Source of the DNA: Silanimonas sp.
Lineage (GTDB): Bacteria; Pseudomonadota; Gammaproteobacteria; Xanthomonadales; Xanthomonadaceae
Assembly (NCBI GenBank): GCA_026005095.1
Contig: BPKK01000004.1
Span: 62,001-126,000 of the forward strand
DNA: 64,000 nt
Direction of reading: 5' to 3'
Numbering within the stretch: the first letter of the stretch is position 1; every line of letters starts with the position of its first letter. A model generated the notes under the pieces. The model was given only the letters and a program-made list of their open reading frames with translations. It was not told the DNA's origin and made no database searches. Below are positions 1 to 12,371 of the stretch, piece after piece. A program made the position numbers and the translations under genes.

Positions 1-2780
<2,780 letters not shown>

Positions 2781-2784
<4 letters not shown>

Positions 2785-3173
2785 AGCCGCTGTTCGAGAT
2801 CGCCATGGACGTGCGCTGGGGCGACATGGATGCCTTCAACCACGTCAACAACGCGAGCTATCTGCGTTACGTGGAAGAGGCCCGGGTGGCCTGGTTCAAG
2901 ACACTCACCCCCGACTGGGCCAATGTGGACTGCGCCCCGATCCTGGCTGCCATCACGGTGAACTACCGCCGCCCGATCGGCTGGCCGGAGCGCCTGCGGG
3001 TCTCCCTGCTGGCCGCGCGGGTGGGCGGCAAGAGCCTGACCCTGGAGCACCGCATCGAGAGCGCTACTCAAGACGGCCTGCGGTACGCCGACGGCCAGGC
3101 GGTGATGGTCTGGGTGGATCGCAACGGGACTTCCATTCCGCTGCCTGATCGCATCCGTTCAGCCTGTACTTGA
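2781..3173 (+). CDS. Acyl-CoA thioesterase, hotdog fold (4HBT/YbgC-FadM type)
   Basis: A 130-residue single-domain hotdog thioesterase predicted to hydrolyse acyl-CoA in the cytoplasm. The N-terminal motif [12 protein letters not shown] (residues 13-24) is the 4HBT active-site signature; Asp17 corresponds by position to the catalytic Asp of Pseudomonas 4-hydroxybenzoyl-CoA thioesterase. The start ATG lies inside the end of uvrA (ATGA overlap), and GGAGGAAG about 8 bases upstream is a good Shine-Dalgarno, so it is probably co-translated with uvrA although the functions are unrelated. The natural substrate cannot be read from the sequence. FadM- or YbgC-like long-chain or short-chain acyl-CoA are the alternatives. 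Confidence 0.88.
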
Positions 3174-3205
3174 TAAAGACCGCTCCATTCTCTCAGAGAA
3201 CCCGT

Positions 3206-4675
3206 ATGCCCCCGCGCCGCCCCCCCCTCGCCCTCCCGCTCGCCCTCGCCGCCGGAATCGCCGCCATGCCCGTGGATGCCAGCCCGCAACGCCTCACCGT
3301 CTACAACGGCGGCTTCGAGGCTCTTTCGCAAGCACGCGGCCCGTCGCAGGCCGGCTATGCCCTGGTGCAGCGCCCGGTGCGGGTGGCCGGGGGGGAGTGG
3401 GCGGTGGACGACCTGCCGCTCGCCATCGACCCGTCCACCGCCAGCCTCGCTGGGCCGGGCGTCAGCGTGCGCAGCCAGCGCTACGACTTCGCCACCGCCG
3501 GCCAGGCGCAGCTGCTCGCCCGCTCCATCGGTCGGCCGATCGTGGTCGAACAGGCGCTCGGCGGGCAGCTGCGCGAGTACCGCGGCACCCTGCTGGCCGC
3601 CGGCCAGGGCTTAAGCCTGCGCGAGGCCGATGGCACGGTGCGGGTGCTTTCCGGCTTCACCAGCTTCACCCTCACCGAGCCGCCTGCCGGCCTGGTGACC
3701 CGCCCCACCCTGCGCTTCGCGCTCGACACCGGCGGCGCCATCCGTGACGCCCGCCTCGCCTATGCCACTGCCGGCCTTGCCTGGCGCGCCGAATACCGCG
3801 CCCAGCTCACCGGCCGCGACGCGGCCTGCCGCATGCGGCTGGAGGGCCATGCGATGGTGGTGAACCGCTCCGGCATCGATTTCAACGACGTCGCCCTCGA
3901 GCTGGTGGCCGGCGAGCCGAACCGCCGCATCGACAGCGTGCGGGTGAGCGGCACCATGATGCGGGCCGCCGCCCCGATCGAGGCGAAGATGATGGCGGCC
4001 GACGCCGCCCCCGAGGTCTTGGCCTCCGGCGAGCAGCACCGCTACCGCCTGCCCGGCACCGGCGACCTGCCCGAGGGCAGCCTGCAGCGCCTGCCGCTCG
4101 TCACGCCGGCAGAAGGCGTGCCCTGCGAGCGCCGCCTGGTGGCGGGCACCATCGATCCGGGCTGGACGCCGGGCCGCCCGATGACCCATCGCGAGCTCGG
4201 CGCCGATGGCGACTTCGAGGTGCGCCAGCGCCTCGTGTTCCGCAACGAGCGCGGCCGTGGCCTTGGCCTCCCCCTGCCGGCGGGCCGCCTGCGTGCCTTC
4301 GAAGGCGAGGACTTCCTCGGCGAAGCCGAACTCGGGCACAGCCCGGCCGGGCGCGAGATCGATCTCGATCTCGGCGCCGCCTTCGACGTGCAGGCGCGCC
4401 GCCGCACCCTCGATTTCCAGCTCGACCGCAGCCGCCGCACGATGACCGAGACGGTGGAATGGACCCTGCGCAATGCCAAGGCCGAGCCCGCCCGCGTGGT
4501 GCTCGGCGACCGCCTGCCGCGCTGGACCGACTGGCAGCTGGTGGAGGGCGGCGACCGCTTCCGCAAGCAGGACGCGCAGCGCATCGAGGCGGTGGCCGAG
4601 GTGCCGGCCGGCGGCGAGACGGTGCTGCGCTACACCGTGCGTTATCGTTGGGCCGAGGACATCACCATCGACTGA
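3206..4675 (+). CDS. Secreted DUF4139 domain protein
   Basis: A 489-residue protein with an N-terminal signal peptide (basic MPPRRPP, hydrophobic LALPLALAAGIAA, cleavage near VDAS/P), so probably periplasmic or surface-exposed. The middle and C-terminal parts match the DUF4139 pattern, including AYATAGLAWRAEYRAQL (about residues 183-199), and the tail is rich in beta-strand-like alternation. The function of the family is unknown; some members are annotated as mucoidy-inhibitor-like. I chose ATG 3206 over an in-frame TTG at 3170 because it starts the signal peptide. A run of eight C at 3220-3227 lies inside the signal-peptide codons. It is the third gene in a head-to-tail series after uvrA; the enoyl-CoA isomerase follows after 10 bases. 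Confidence 0.8.
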   Translation: MPPRRPPLALPLALAAGIAAMPVDASPQRLTVYNGGFEALSQARGPSQAGYALVQRPVRVAGGEWAVDDLPLAIDPSTASLAGPGVSVRSQRYDFATAGQAQLLARSIGRPIVVEQALGGQLREYRGTLLAAGQGLSLREADGTVRVLSGFTSFTLTEPPAGLVTRPTLRFALDTGGAIRDARLAYATAGLAWRAEYRAQLTGRDAACRMRLEGHAMVVNRSGIDFNDVALELVAGEPNRRIDSVRVSGTMMRAAAPIEAKMMAADAAPEVLASGEQHRYRLPGTGDLPEGSLQRLPLVTPAEGVPCERRLVAGTIDPGWTPGRPMTHRELGADGDFEVRQRLVFRNERGRGLGLPLPAGRLRAFEGEDFLGEAELGHSPAGREIDLDLGAAFDVQARRRTLDFQLDRSRRTMTETVEWTLRNAKAEPARVVLGDRLPRWTDWQLVEGGDRFRKQDAQRIEAVAEVPAGGETVLRYTVRYRWAEDITID

Positions 4676-4685
4676 GGCCCGCCCC

Positions 4686-5438
4686 ATGCTGGAACGCATC
4701 GCCCACGACCGCCTGCTGGAACTCCGCCTCGCGCGGCCCCCGGTGAACGCGCTCGACCCGGCCCTGCTCGCCGCGCTCACCGAGGCCTTCCAGCCAGAGC
4801 CGCTGCGTGGCGTACAGGGGGTGGTGCTCTCCGGCGGCCCCAAGGTGTTCTCGGCCGGCCTCGACGTGCCGCACCTGCTCAGCCTCGACCGCGATGGCCT
4901 GACCGCCGCCTGGTCGCAGTTCTTCGCCGCGGCCCGCGCCATCGCCCACTGCCCGGTGCCAGTGGCGGCGGCCATCGGCGGACACAGCCCGGCCGGCGGC
5001 TGCGTGCTGGCCCTGTGCTGCGACTACCGGGTGATGGCCCGTGGCGCCTTCCGCATCGGCCTCAACGAAACCCAGGTGGGACTGGTGGTGCCCGGGGCCA
5101 TTCAAACCCTGATGCGGCGCGTGACGGGACCGCACCGCGCCGAACGCCTGATGGTGACGGGAGCGATGATCGAATCCGCCGAAGCCCAGGCCATCGGGCT
5201 GGTGGACGAACTCACCGATGCCGAGCACGTGGCCACCCGTGCCCTGCACTGGCTCGGCGAGCTCGGCCAACTGCCGCGCGAGGCCCTGCTCGCCACCCGC
5301 GCCATCGCCCGCGCCGACCTGCATGCAGCCCTGGACAGCTTCAGCGAGGACGAGCTCGAGGGCTTCATCGACCGCTGGTTCAGCGCCGGCACGCAGGCGG
5401 CCCTGCGTGCCCTGGTGGCGAAACTCGGCAAGGGCTGA
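4686..5438 (+). CDS. Enoyl-CoA hydratase/isomerase family, ECI1-like delta3-delta2-enoyl-CoA isomerase
   Basis: A 250-residue crotonase-fold enzyme. The oxyanion-hole segments are visible as VFSAGLD (54-60) and GGHSPAGGC (98-106). The segment FRIGLNETQVGL (122-133) closely resembles the catalytic loop of mitochondrial enoyl-CoA delta isomerase 1 (GLNETQLG), whose Glu is the catalytic base; here that is Glu128. The protein lacks the two-Glu pattern of true hydratases as far as I can see. I therefore infer a 3,2-trans-enoyl-CoA isomerase acting in beta-oxidation of unsaturated fatty acids, not a hydratase. ATG 4686 lies 10 bases after the DUF4139 stop. The upstream thioesterase also acts on acyl-CoA, which gives a loose functional link. 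Confidence 0.85.
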   Translation: MLERIAHDRLLELRLARPPVNALDPALLAALTEAFQPEPLRGVQGVVLSGGPKVFSAGLDVPHLLSLDRDGLTAAWSQFFAAARAIAHCPVPVAAAIGGHSPAGGCVLALCCDYRVMARGAFRIGLNETQVGLVVPGAIQTLMRRVTGPHRAERLMVTGAMIESAEAQAIGLVDELTDAEHVATRALHWLGELGQLPREALLATRAIARADLHAALDSFSEDELEGFIDRWFSAGTQAALRALVAKLGKG

Positions 5439-5532
5439 AACAGAACCGGCCCAAAGCGCCGCAGTGCGCAAAATGGACAGGGCGCGCGCGACGCTTGCGC
5501 GCCTTCGCAGTTCACAGGCGGCCTCCCGCCGC

Positions 5533-6813
5533 TCAGCGCGAGGCGAAACGCTCGAGGCGGTAGGGCGCGGGGTCGACCACCGGGTCGCGGCCGAGCATCA
5601 GGTCGGCGAGCAGCCGGCCGGTGACCGCCGACATGCCCATGCCCATCATGCCGTGCCCCACTGCCAGCCAGAGCCCGGGATGGCCGGGGGCCGCGCCCAG
5701 GACTGGCAGGTCGTCCCAGGTCATCGGCCGCCAGCCGAACCATTCTTCGCGCCGCCCCGGGCCGATCGGCTCGCGCAGGCCCTCGCGGGCGCCGCGCTCC
5801 AGGGCATCGAGGCGGGCACGGGTCAGGCGCGCGTCGTAGCCGGCGAACTCCATGGTGCTGCCGAGGCGGAACCCGTCGTCCCAGGCGGTGATACAGACCG
5901 AGCGTTCCTTCAGCACCAGCGGGCGGCGTGGCGCCTGGGCCGGGCGTGCGGTGGTGATCGAATACCCCTTGCCCGGCACCAGGGGCAGGCGCAGCCCGAG
6001 CGGGGCGAGCAGACGCCGCGCCCAGGGACCGGCCGCCACCAGCAGCTCGCGGGCCGTCCAGCACCGCCCATCCGCGCTTTCGAGATACCAGCCGCCAGCC
6101 GCCCGCTGCAGGCGCCGTACCGCCACGCCCTCCTCCACCACCCCGCCATCCTCGCGCACCAGCCGCGCCAGCTCGGCGGTGTAGCGCTCCGGCCGCAGGT
6201 GGCCATCACCGGGGAAATGCAGGGCCCCCACCACGCCGGGGCGCAGGCAGGGTTCGTCGGCCTGGGCGGTCTCGCCGTCCCAGACCTGTACCTCGATGCC
6301 ATGCGCGGTGAGCCGCAGGTGCTCCGATACCGCCGCCTTGAACGCGGCAAGATCGCGGTAGACGTAGGTGAGGCCGTCGCGGCGGTAGCCGCAGTCGAGG
6401 CCGCGGCGCTTCACCAGGTCGTCGAGCAGGTCCATCGAGGCGGTGAGCAGGGCGGCCTTCGGCGCGATGGCGCGGGCGAAGGTGCCGGGATTGCAGCGGG
6501 CGGCGAAACGCAGCATCCAGTGCCAGAGTTCCGGGTCCCAGCGCGGCCGCACGAGGAAGGGCGCATCGGGGGTGAACATCCAGCGCAGGGCGGTGCCGAC
6601 CATGCCGGGCGCGGCGAGTGGCAGGGCGTGGCTGGGGGTGAGGGTGCCGCAGTTGCCAAGGCTGGTGGCGGCGCCGATCCGGTCACGCTCCAGCACCCGC
6701 ACCGCCTGGCCGGCCTCGGCCAGAGCCTGGGCACAGGCCAGCCCGGCCACGCCGCCGCCCAGCACCAGCACCTCGTCGGCGATTTCGGGCGAGGGTCGGG
6801 AATGGTCGGGCAT
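5533..6813 (-). CDS. FAD-dependent oxidoreductase, DadA-like (D-amino acid dehydrogenase family)
   Basis: A 426-residue DAO-family flavoprotein. The N-terminal dinucleotide-binding fold is clear (VLVLGGGVAGLACAQAL, then Glu at the end of strand 2), followed by GNCGTLTPSHALPLAAPG, typical of DadA relatives, and a C-terminal FAD motif (GWRPMTWDDLPVLG...GHGMMGMGMS). The likely reaction is oxidation of a D-amino acid or similar amine with electrons passed to the respiratory chain. The true substrate is unknown. The start codon has no Shine-Dalgarno (GCGCGC precedes it) but a TAGACT box ends 6 bases upstream, suggesting a leaderless transcript. The upstream DUF418 gene ends only 9 bases before it. 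Confidence 0.85.
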   Translation of the reverse strand: MPDHSRPSPEIADEVLVLGGGVAGLACAQALAEAGQAVRVLERDRIGAATSLGNCGTLTPSHALPLAAPGMVGTALRWMFTPDAPFLVRPRWDPELWHWMLRFAARCNPGTFARAIAPKAALLTASMDLLDDLVKRRGLDCGYRRDGLTYVYRDLAAFKAAVSEHLRLTAHGIEVQVWDGETAQADEPCLRPGVVGALHFPGDGHLRPERYTAELARLVREDGGVVEEGVAVRRLQRAAGGWYLESADGRCWTARELLVAAGPWARRLLAPLGLRLPLVPGKGYSITTARPAQAPRRPLVLKERSVCITAWDDGFRLGSTMEFAGYDARLTRARLDALERGAREGLREPIGPGRREEWFGWRPMTWDDLPVLGAAPGHPGLWLAVGHGMMGMGMSAVTGRLLADLMLGRDPVVDPAPYRLERFASR

Positions 6814-6819
6814 GCGCGC

Positions 6820-6825
6820 AGTCTA
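6820..6825 (-). promoter_or_regulatory. Candidate -10 box for a leaderless transcript of the DadA-like gene
   Basis: On the minus strand the sequence reads TAGACT, then six bases, then the ATG at 6813. That spacing puts the expected transcription start on the A of ATG. The first three bases of the box (TAG) are also the stop codon of the upstream DUF418 gene. I see no good -35 element, so this is a suggestion only. Confidence 0.3.
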
Positions 6826-8049
6826 GCGCCGCAGCGGCGGCAGGCGCAGGTAGGTGCCGGCGCGCCACAGCCATTCCAGCGGGCCGAAGCGGAAGCGCGC
6901 GAGCCAGGCATGGCTGAAGACGAGCTGGGCGGTGAAGACGAGGACGACGAAACCCAGTTGCGCGGTCCGGCCCATGGCATCGAACACGCCGAGCCCGTAG
7001 CCGTAGAACACCAGCGAGCAGAGCAGTGTCTGGGCGAGGTAGTTGGTCAGCGCCATCCGCCCGGCGGGGGCCAGCAGGCCGAGCAGGCGGCGCGGACCGG
7101 GCAGGCTGGCGAGCAGCAGGAACAGCGCGAGGTAGGCCAGGCTGAGCGGCAGGTTGCCGAGCATCATCAGGCCCGAAGCCAGCGAGGCGCGGGGAAACTC
7201 GGCCACCGGGTCGAAACGCAGGCCGAGCGAGGCGCCGAGGGCGAGCAGCGCGCCACCGGCCAGCCCGCCGCCGATGGCCAGGGCGAGGAAGAAGCCACGC
7301 TGTGCCGAAAGGTCGGCCAGCCGCCCGGAACGCAGCAGCCAGGCCCCGATGAGGAAACAGCCCAGCGCCATCGGCAGGTGGTAGAGCGTGGCCTGCGGGA
7401 AGATCCAGCCGAAATACTCGGCCCAGCGCTGGGCGCTGACGGCGAGGAAGTCCCCCTCGCGGTAGACGGCCGCGGCAGCCTGCCCGGCGGCGGCCAGGGC
7501 GCGCATGTCCTCCTGCACCGGCGCCAGTTCCGAGGCCGGGAGCAGGCCGAGGGCGAGCCCGCCGAGCAGGGAGAGCAGCGGCACTGCCACGTACAGGCCG
7601 AGTCCGGCAAGCCAGAGCGCGGGCCCGCGCACCGGCAGGAATGCCAGCAGGCCGAGCGAGGCGAGCGCGTAGGTGAACAGCACGTCGCCGGTCCAGACGA
7701 AGGCGATGTGGACCAGGCCGAACAGGGCCAGCAGCAGGCTGCGCCGCAGGTAAAGGCCGATGAAGGGCCGCCCGGCCGCCTGCGCCCGCTGGTGCATGAG
7801 CGCGAAGCCCATGCCGAAGAGCAGCGAGAAGAGCACCCAGAACTTGCCCTGCACCAGGAGGTAGACGAGGGCGCCGACCTGGCCGTCCAGGCCCTCGCCC
7901 GGGCCCACGCCGGCGATCATGTCCTGCAGCGGCCGGGCGAACCACTCCACATTGATCAGGAAGATGCCGAACAGGGCGAAGCCGCGCAGCATGTCCAGCA
8001 CCGCGATGCGCTCGCCCTCGGCCACCGGCCCGGCCATCCGCTGCTCCAT
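6823..8049 (-). CDS. DUF418 (YeiB-family) multipass membrane protein
   Basis: A 408-residue inner-membrane protein with roughly nine or ten hydrophobic segments. The N-terminal ERIAVLDMLRGFALFGI is the hallmark of the YeiB/DUF418 family, and the conserved C-terminal DUF418 region contains LGLLAPAGRMALTNYLAQT. The function is not established; the fold is related to acyltransferase-3/OpgC-type proteins. Of the possible starts, ATG 8049 (MEQRMAG) directly precedes the family signature. The longer in-frame extension to 8256 runs through the terminator and the SlyD gene and is not credible. It is separated from slyD by a terminator, so it is probably transcribed on its own or with the DadA-like gene downstream. 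Confidence 0.82.
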   Translation of the reverse strand: MEQRMAGPVAEGERIAVLDMLRGFALFGIFLINVEWFARPLQDMIAGVGPGEGLDGQVGALVYLLVQGKFWVLFSLLFGMGFALMHQRAQAAGRPFIGLYLRRSLLLALFGLVHIAFVWTGDVLFTYALASLGLLAFLPVRGPALWLAGLGLYVAVPLLSLLGGLALGLLPASELAPVQEDMRALAAAGQAAAAVYREGDFLAVSAQRWAEYFGWIFPQATLYHLPMALGCFLIGAWLLRSGRLADLSAQRGFFLALAIGGGLAGGALLALGASLGLRFDPVAEFPRASLASGLMMLGNLPLSLAYLALFLLLASLPGPRRLLGLLAPAGRMALTNYLAQTLLCSLVFYGYGLGVFDAMGRTAQLGFVVLVFTAQLVFSHAWLARFRFGPLEWLWRAGTYLRLPPLRR

Positions 8050-8067
8050 CCGTCCGCCCCCGTAACG

Positions 8068-8098
8068 AAAAACGCCCCGAGCCTGAGGCATCGGGGCG
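8068..8098 (-). terminator. Rho-independent terminator of the slyD-like gene
   Basis: On the minus strand CGCCCCGA (8098-8091) pairs with TCGGGGCG (8080-8073), with an inner GCC/GGC pair possible in the loop. The stem is followed by TTTTT (8072-8068). It lies 28 bases after the stop of the SlyD-like gene and before the DUF418 start. Confidence 0.85.
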
Positions 8099-8125
8099 CC
8101 GGTTTCCAGTGCGCAGGCCGGGGAA

Positions 8126-8605
8126 TCAGTGCTGCACGCCGCCCTCGCCATGCACGTGGCCGTGCTCCTTCTCCTCGGCGGTGGCCTCGCGTACCTCGAG
8201 GATTTCGACCTCGAAGCCGAGGGTCTTGCCCGCCATCGGGTGGTTGAGATCGACATCGACCACCGAGAGGCCCACCTTCTGCACCGTGACCGGGCGCGGG
8301 CCCATCTGGGTGGGCACCACGATCGTCATGCCCGGGGCGAGCTTCTGGTTCCTGAAATGCTTGCGCGGCAGGCGCTGCACGAGGCCGGGGCGGCGTTCGC
8401 CGTAGGCCTGGTCCGGGGTGACGGTGACCTCGAAGCGCTCGCCGGCCTCGCGGCCGAGCAGGGCCGTCTCGAGGCCCGGGATGATGGCGTTGTGGCCGAT
8501 CAGCACGGCCAGCGGCTCGCGTTCGCGCGAGCTCTCGATGGCCTCGCCGCCCGCTTCGGAGACGGTGTAGTGCAGGCGGACGACGTGGTCTTTCTCGATC
8601 TTCAT
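8126..8605 (-). CDS. slyD: FKBP-type peptidyl-prolyl isomerase, SlyD-like
   Basis: A 159-residue cytoplasmic prolyl isomerase/chaperone. The split FKBP domain is recognisable (VVRLHYTVSEAGGEAIESS at the start, later DVDLNHPMAGKTLGFEVEI). The insert-in-flap chaperone domain lies between, including the family phrase DQAYGERRPGLVQRLPR. The C-terminus has a short His-containing tail (EHGHVHGEGGVQH), much less metal-rich than E. coli SlyD. An AGGAA Shine-Dalgarno precedes ATG 8605. It is divergent from the NlpC/P60 gene with 62 bases between them and is closed by its own terminator. Confidence 0.9.
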   Translation of the reverse strand: MKIEKDHVVRLHYTVSEAGGEAIESSREREPLAVLIGHNAIIPGLETALLGREAGERFEVTVTPDQAYGERRPGLVQRLPRKHFRNQKLAPGMTIVVPTQMGPRPVTVQKVGLSVVDVDLNHPMAGKTLGFEVEILEVREATAEEKEHGHVHGEGGVQH

Positions 8606-8667
8606 GGGATTCCTGGTTCAGGGACCGGCTGGCCGCCGGCCGGGACGATGGGGCAGACTTCGCGGCC

Positions 8668-9297
8668 ATGACCGGCCGCGTCGACGCGATTGCGCATTAT
8701 CCCGCTGCCGGCGGGCGTGCGCCAAACCCCGAGCCTCGCCACCGCGCCCTGCCGTGGTGGCCGCCCCTGCTGACGGCCCTACTGCTGGCCGCCTGCACCA
8801 GCGTGCCGGGGGAAGGCCCGGCCAGCACCGGGCGCGACGCCCACGGCGAGGCCTCGATTCCGCGTCCGCTGCGCAGCCCGCGCACCAGCGCCCCGGTGCC
8901 GCTCGACCTGCGCGCCAACGACGTGCTGATGCAGGCCATGAGCCTGATCGGCACCCGCTACCGCTTCGGCGGCAGCAACCCGCAGCAGGGCTTCGACTGC
9001 TCGGGCTTCACCTCCTGGGTGTTCCGCGAGGCCGTGGGCATGACCCTGCCGCGCACCGCTGCCGATCAGTTCGCCGAAGTGGGGACGCCGGTGGCCAAGG
9101 ACGCCCTGGCCGCGGGCGACCTCGTGTTCTTCCGCCAGGGCCGCGGGCGCATCGACCATGTGGGCATCTATGTCGGCGAGGGCCGCTTCGTGCACGCGCC
9201 GAGCCGCGGCGGGCGGGTGCGCATCGACGTGCTCGACGAGCCGCACTGGCAGCGCAGCTACCGGGGGGCGAAGCGCGCCCTCGACGGCAGCCGCTGA
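8668..9297 (+). CDS. NlpC/P60 family lipoprotein (putative cell-wall endopeptidase)
   Basis: A 209-residue protein with a lipobox-like LLAAC (Cys43) after a hydrophobic stretch (PLLTALLLAAC), and a C-terminal NlpC/P60 domain. The catalytic triad appears as Cys111 in GFDCSGFTSW, His164 in RIDHVGIYVG and His176 in RFVHAPSRGG. The expected activity is cleavage of peptide cross-links in peptidoglycan, as in Spr/MepS or YafL. The n-region ahead of the hydrophobic stretch is long (about 30 residues), so the true start could lie downstream, but I found no better ATG in frame. It is divergently transcribed from slyD. Confidence 0.85.
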   Translation: MTGRVDAIAHYPAAGGRAPNPEPRHRALPWWPPLLTALLLAACTSVPGEGPASTGRDAHGEASIPRPLRSPRTSAPVPLDLRANDVLMQAMSLIGTRYRFGGSNPQQGFDCSGFTSWVFREAVGMTLPRTAADQFAEVGTPVAKDALAAGDLVFFRQGRGRIDHVGIYVGEGRFVHAPSRGGRVRIDVLDEPHWQRSYRGAKRALDGSR

Positions 9298-9308
9298 TCT
9301 TCTGCCCG

Positions 9309-9674
9309 CTACTCGGGGCGACGCCACAGCCAGAGTGCCACCCCCGCCATGCAGGCTGTGCCAGTGGCGGCCATCCACCACTTTGGCGCGGTGGCGAACA
9401 GGATCGCGGCGCACAGGGCCATGGTGAAACTGGCGGCGCGCTTGGCCGGCCGGCTGACCGCGCCGCGGGCCTGCCAGTCACGCACCATCGGACCGAACAG
9501 GCGGTGGGTGAGCAGCCAGACATGCAGGGTCTTCGAGCCCCGGGCGGCCGCCCAGGCGGCGAGCAACACGAAGGGCGTGGTAGGCAGGCCGGGCAGGAAC
9601 ACGCCAAGGAGGCCGAGGCCGAGCGACAGGTAGGCCACGGCGATCCAGAGCCATCGGCGCAGGTCGGTCCACAT
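9309..9674 (-). CDS. DUF454 (YbaN-family) inner-membrane protein
   Basis: A 121-residue protein with about three or four membrane segments. The family pattern is well preserved: a first membrane helix, then GLLGVFLPGLPTTPFVLLAA, then the short cytoplasmic motif around HRLFGPMVRDW. The function is unknown. ATG 9674 is the only Met ahead of the first helix. There is no Shine-Dalgarno, but TATGCT lies eight bases upstream on the minus strand. It converges with the NlpC/P60 gene with 11 bases between stops. Confidence 0.8.
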   Translation of the reverse strand: MWTDLRRWLWIAVAYLSLGLGLLGVFLPGLPTTPFVLLAAWAAARGSKTLHVWLLTHRLFGPMVRDWQARGAVSRPAKRAASFTMALCAAILFATAPKWWMAATGTACMAGVALWLWRRPE

Positions 9675-9763
9675 CGGGGCGCAGCATACTTGACCGAGGT
9701 CATGCCACCGCCGCCCGCAGGGCGCAGCCTTGGGGGGCCCCCACCCGACCGGAGCCTGCCGCC

Positions 9764-10660
9764 ATGACGACATCCGCGACCGCGCTGCCCCACCACCTCG
9801 TGGTGGCCACCGATTTCGGCCCCTCGGCCGACAACGCCCTCGCCCGCGCCCTGGCCCTGGCCCAGGGCCTCGGCGCCCGCTTAAGCCTGCTGCACGTGGT
9901 GGAACCCCTGCCCATCGTCTCGGCTTGGGGCGATGCCGGCAGCGCCGCCTGGCTGGGCGTGGAGGCACTGGTACAGGCCGGCGAGGAGGCCCTGGCGCGG
10001 CAGATCGCACGGGTGCCGGGAGCCAGTGCGGCCGGCGTGGCCGCCGCCTGCCGGGTGGGCATGCCGCGCCGCGACCTCGGGCGGATCGCCAAAGAACTCG
10101 GCGGCGAGCTGCTGGTGCTCGGCGCCCGCAATGAACGCCGCCTCGGCGACCGCTTGATCGGCAACACCGCGCAGGCGGCGGTACATCATGCCTGCCTGCC
10201 CCTGCTGGTCTGCCGCCGCCCGGCCGCCGCTCCCTGGCGGGAAGTGCTGGCCGCCACCGACTTCGGCGAGGCCGCAGCCCGCGCCGTAGCACTGGCGGAA
10301 GCACTGAGCCCCGGGGCACGGCGCCGCCTGCTGCATGTGCATGCCAGCCTGCCCGAGGCCACCCTGGCCTTGGTGCAGCCCGACCCCGGCCAGCTCGAGC
10401 GCTATGCCGCCGCCGCGGAGGCCGAGGCCAGCCAGCGCTTCGATGCACTCTGCACCGGGCTGCCGGGCTGGACCGGGCATTTCCGCCGCGGCCATGCCGG
10501 CGAACTGCTGATGGAGGCCATCGCCACCCATCAGCCCGACCTGGTGGCGCTCGGCAGCCGCGGCCACGGCCCCTGGATCGGCGGCCTGCTCGGCAGTCTC
10601 GGGCAGCGGGTACTGGCCCAGGGCGAGGCCGACGTGCTGCTGGCACTGGCTGCCACCTGA
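9764..10660 (+). CDS. Universal stress protein with two UspA domains
   Basis: A 298-residue tandem UspA protein. Domain 1 (about residues 10-155) begins LVVATDFGPSADNAL and domain 2 (about 160-298) begins EVLAATDFGEAAARAV. Each has the ATP-binding type ending: GARNERRLGDRLIGNTAQ in domain 1 and GSRGHGPWIGGLLGSLGQ in domain 2. Domain 2 has the fuller G-x2-G-x9-G(S/T) pattern. Tandem UspA proteins are usually induced by stasis, low oxygen or oxidative stress. A GGAG sits about 10 bases before ATG 9764. It appears to stand alone. Confidence 0.88.
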   Translation: MTTSATALPHHLVVATDFGPSADNALARALALAQGLGARLSLLHVVEPLPIVSAWGDAGSAAWLGVEALVQAGEEALARQIARVPGASAAGVAAACRVGMPRRDLGRIAKELGGELLVLGARNERRLGDRLIGNTAQAAVHHACLPLLVCRRPAAAPWREVLAATDFGEAAARAVALAEALSPGARRRLLHVHASLPEATLALVQPDPGQLERYAAAAEAEASQRFDALCTGLPGWTGHFRRGHAGELLMEAIATHQPDLVALGSRGHGPWIGGLLGSLGQRVLAQGEADVLLALAAT

Positions 10661-10844
10661 ACCGGCGTACCGCGGCGCTGGTGAGGGGCCGCGTCTTCGC
10701 GTAGGGTGCGCGCCATCCGGTGCCGGGTGATTCCCAGGTCCCCCGCCGGCCGCGTGCCTCGGCGCCCTGCCGTCGCTCCGGCCCGTCCGCCCACCACAGG
10801 CACCACTGGCGGCCCGTCCGCCCTCGTCTCGCAGCGCGGTTTTC

Positions 10845-10884
10845 AGGGAACGCTCCGGGGTTTTCCGCTTTTGGAGTGTTCCCT
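10845..10884 (+). promoter_or_regulatory. Hairpin sequestering the rhlE ribosome-binding site
   Basis: AGGGAACGCTCC (10845-10856) is complementary to GGAGTGTTCCCT (10873-10884): 12 consecutive pairs with one G-U, and a 16-base loop. The 3' arm contains the rhlE Shine-Dalgarno GGAG (10873-10876), and its last base is one base before the ATG at 10886. Folding would therefore hide the ribosome-binding site of an RNA helicase mRNA. There is no U-run after it, so it is not an intrinsic terminator. Confidence 0.6.
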
Positions 10885-10885
10885 C

Positions 10886-12268
<1,383 letters not shown>

Positions 12269-12294
12269 GCAGAGCCGCGAGCGGCAGGCATCGG

Positions 12295-12322
12295 AACGGG
12301 CCTTCGGGCCCGTTTCCTTTTT
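12295..12322 (+). terminator. Rho-independent terminator of rhlE
   Basis: Perfect 8-bp stem AACGGGCC/GGCCCGTT closed by the stable tetraloop TTCG (12303-12306), followed by TCCTTTTT. It separates rhlE from the quinone-oxidoreductase-like gene. Confidence 0.92.
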
Positions 12323-12371
12323 CCAGCAGCACGCGCAGGCTGGCCGCTTCGCCGAAGGAGGAGCCAGGCCC

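Noticed and set aside
3220-3227. Run of eight C in the signal-peptide codons of the DUF4139 gene, as a phase-variation tract
   Set aside because: Runs of eight G also occur inside accA (about 59383-59390) and tilS (about 62281-62288), where switching would be damaging, so such runs look like chance in this GC-rich genome.
5218-8247. 1009-codon plus-strand ORF
   Set aside because: It is antisense to the DadA-like, DUF418 and SlyD genes, all of which have clear family motifs. The translation is low-complexity His/Gln/Gly/Arg, typical of GC-rich antisense frames.
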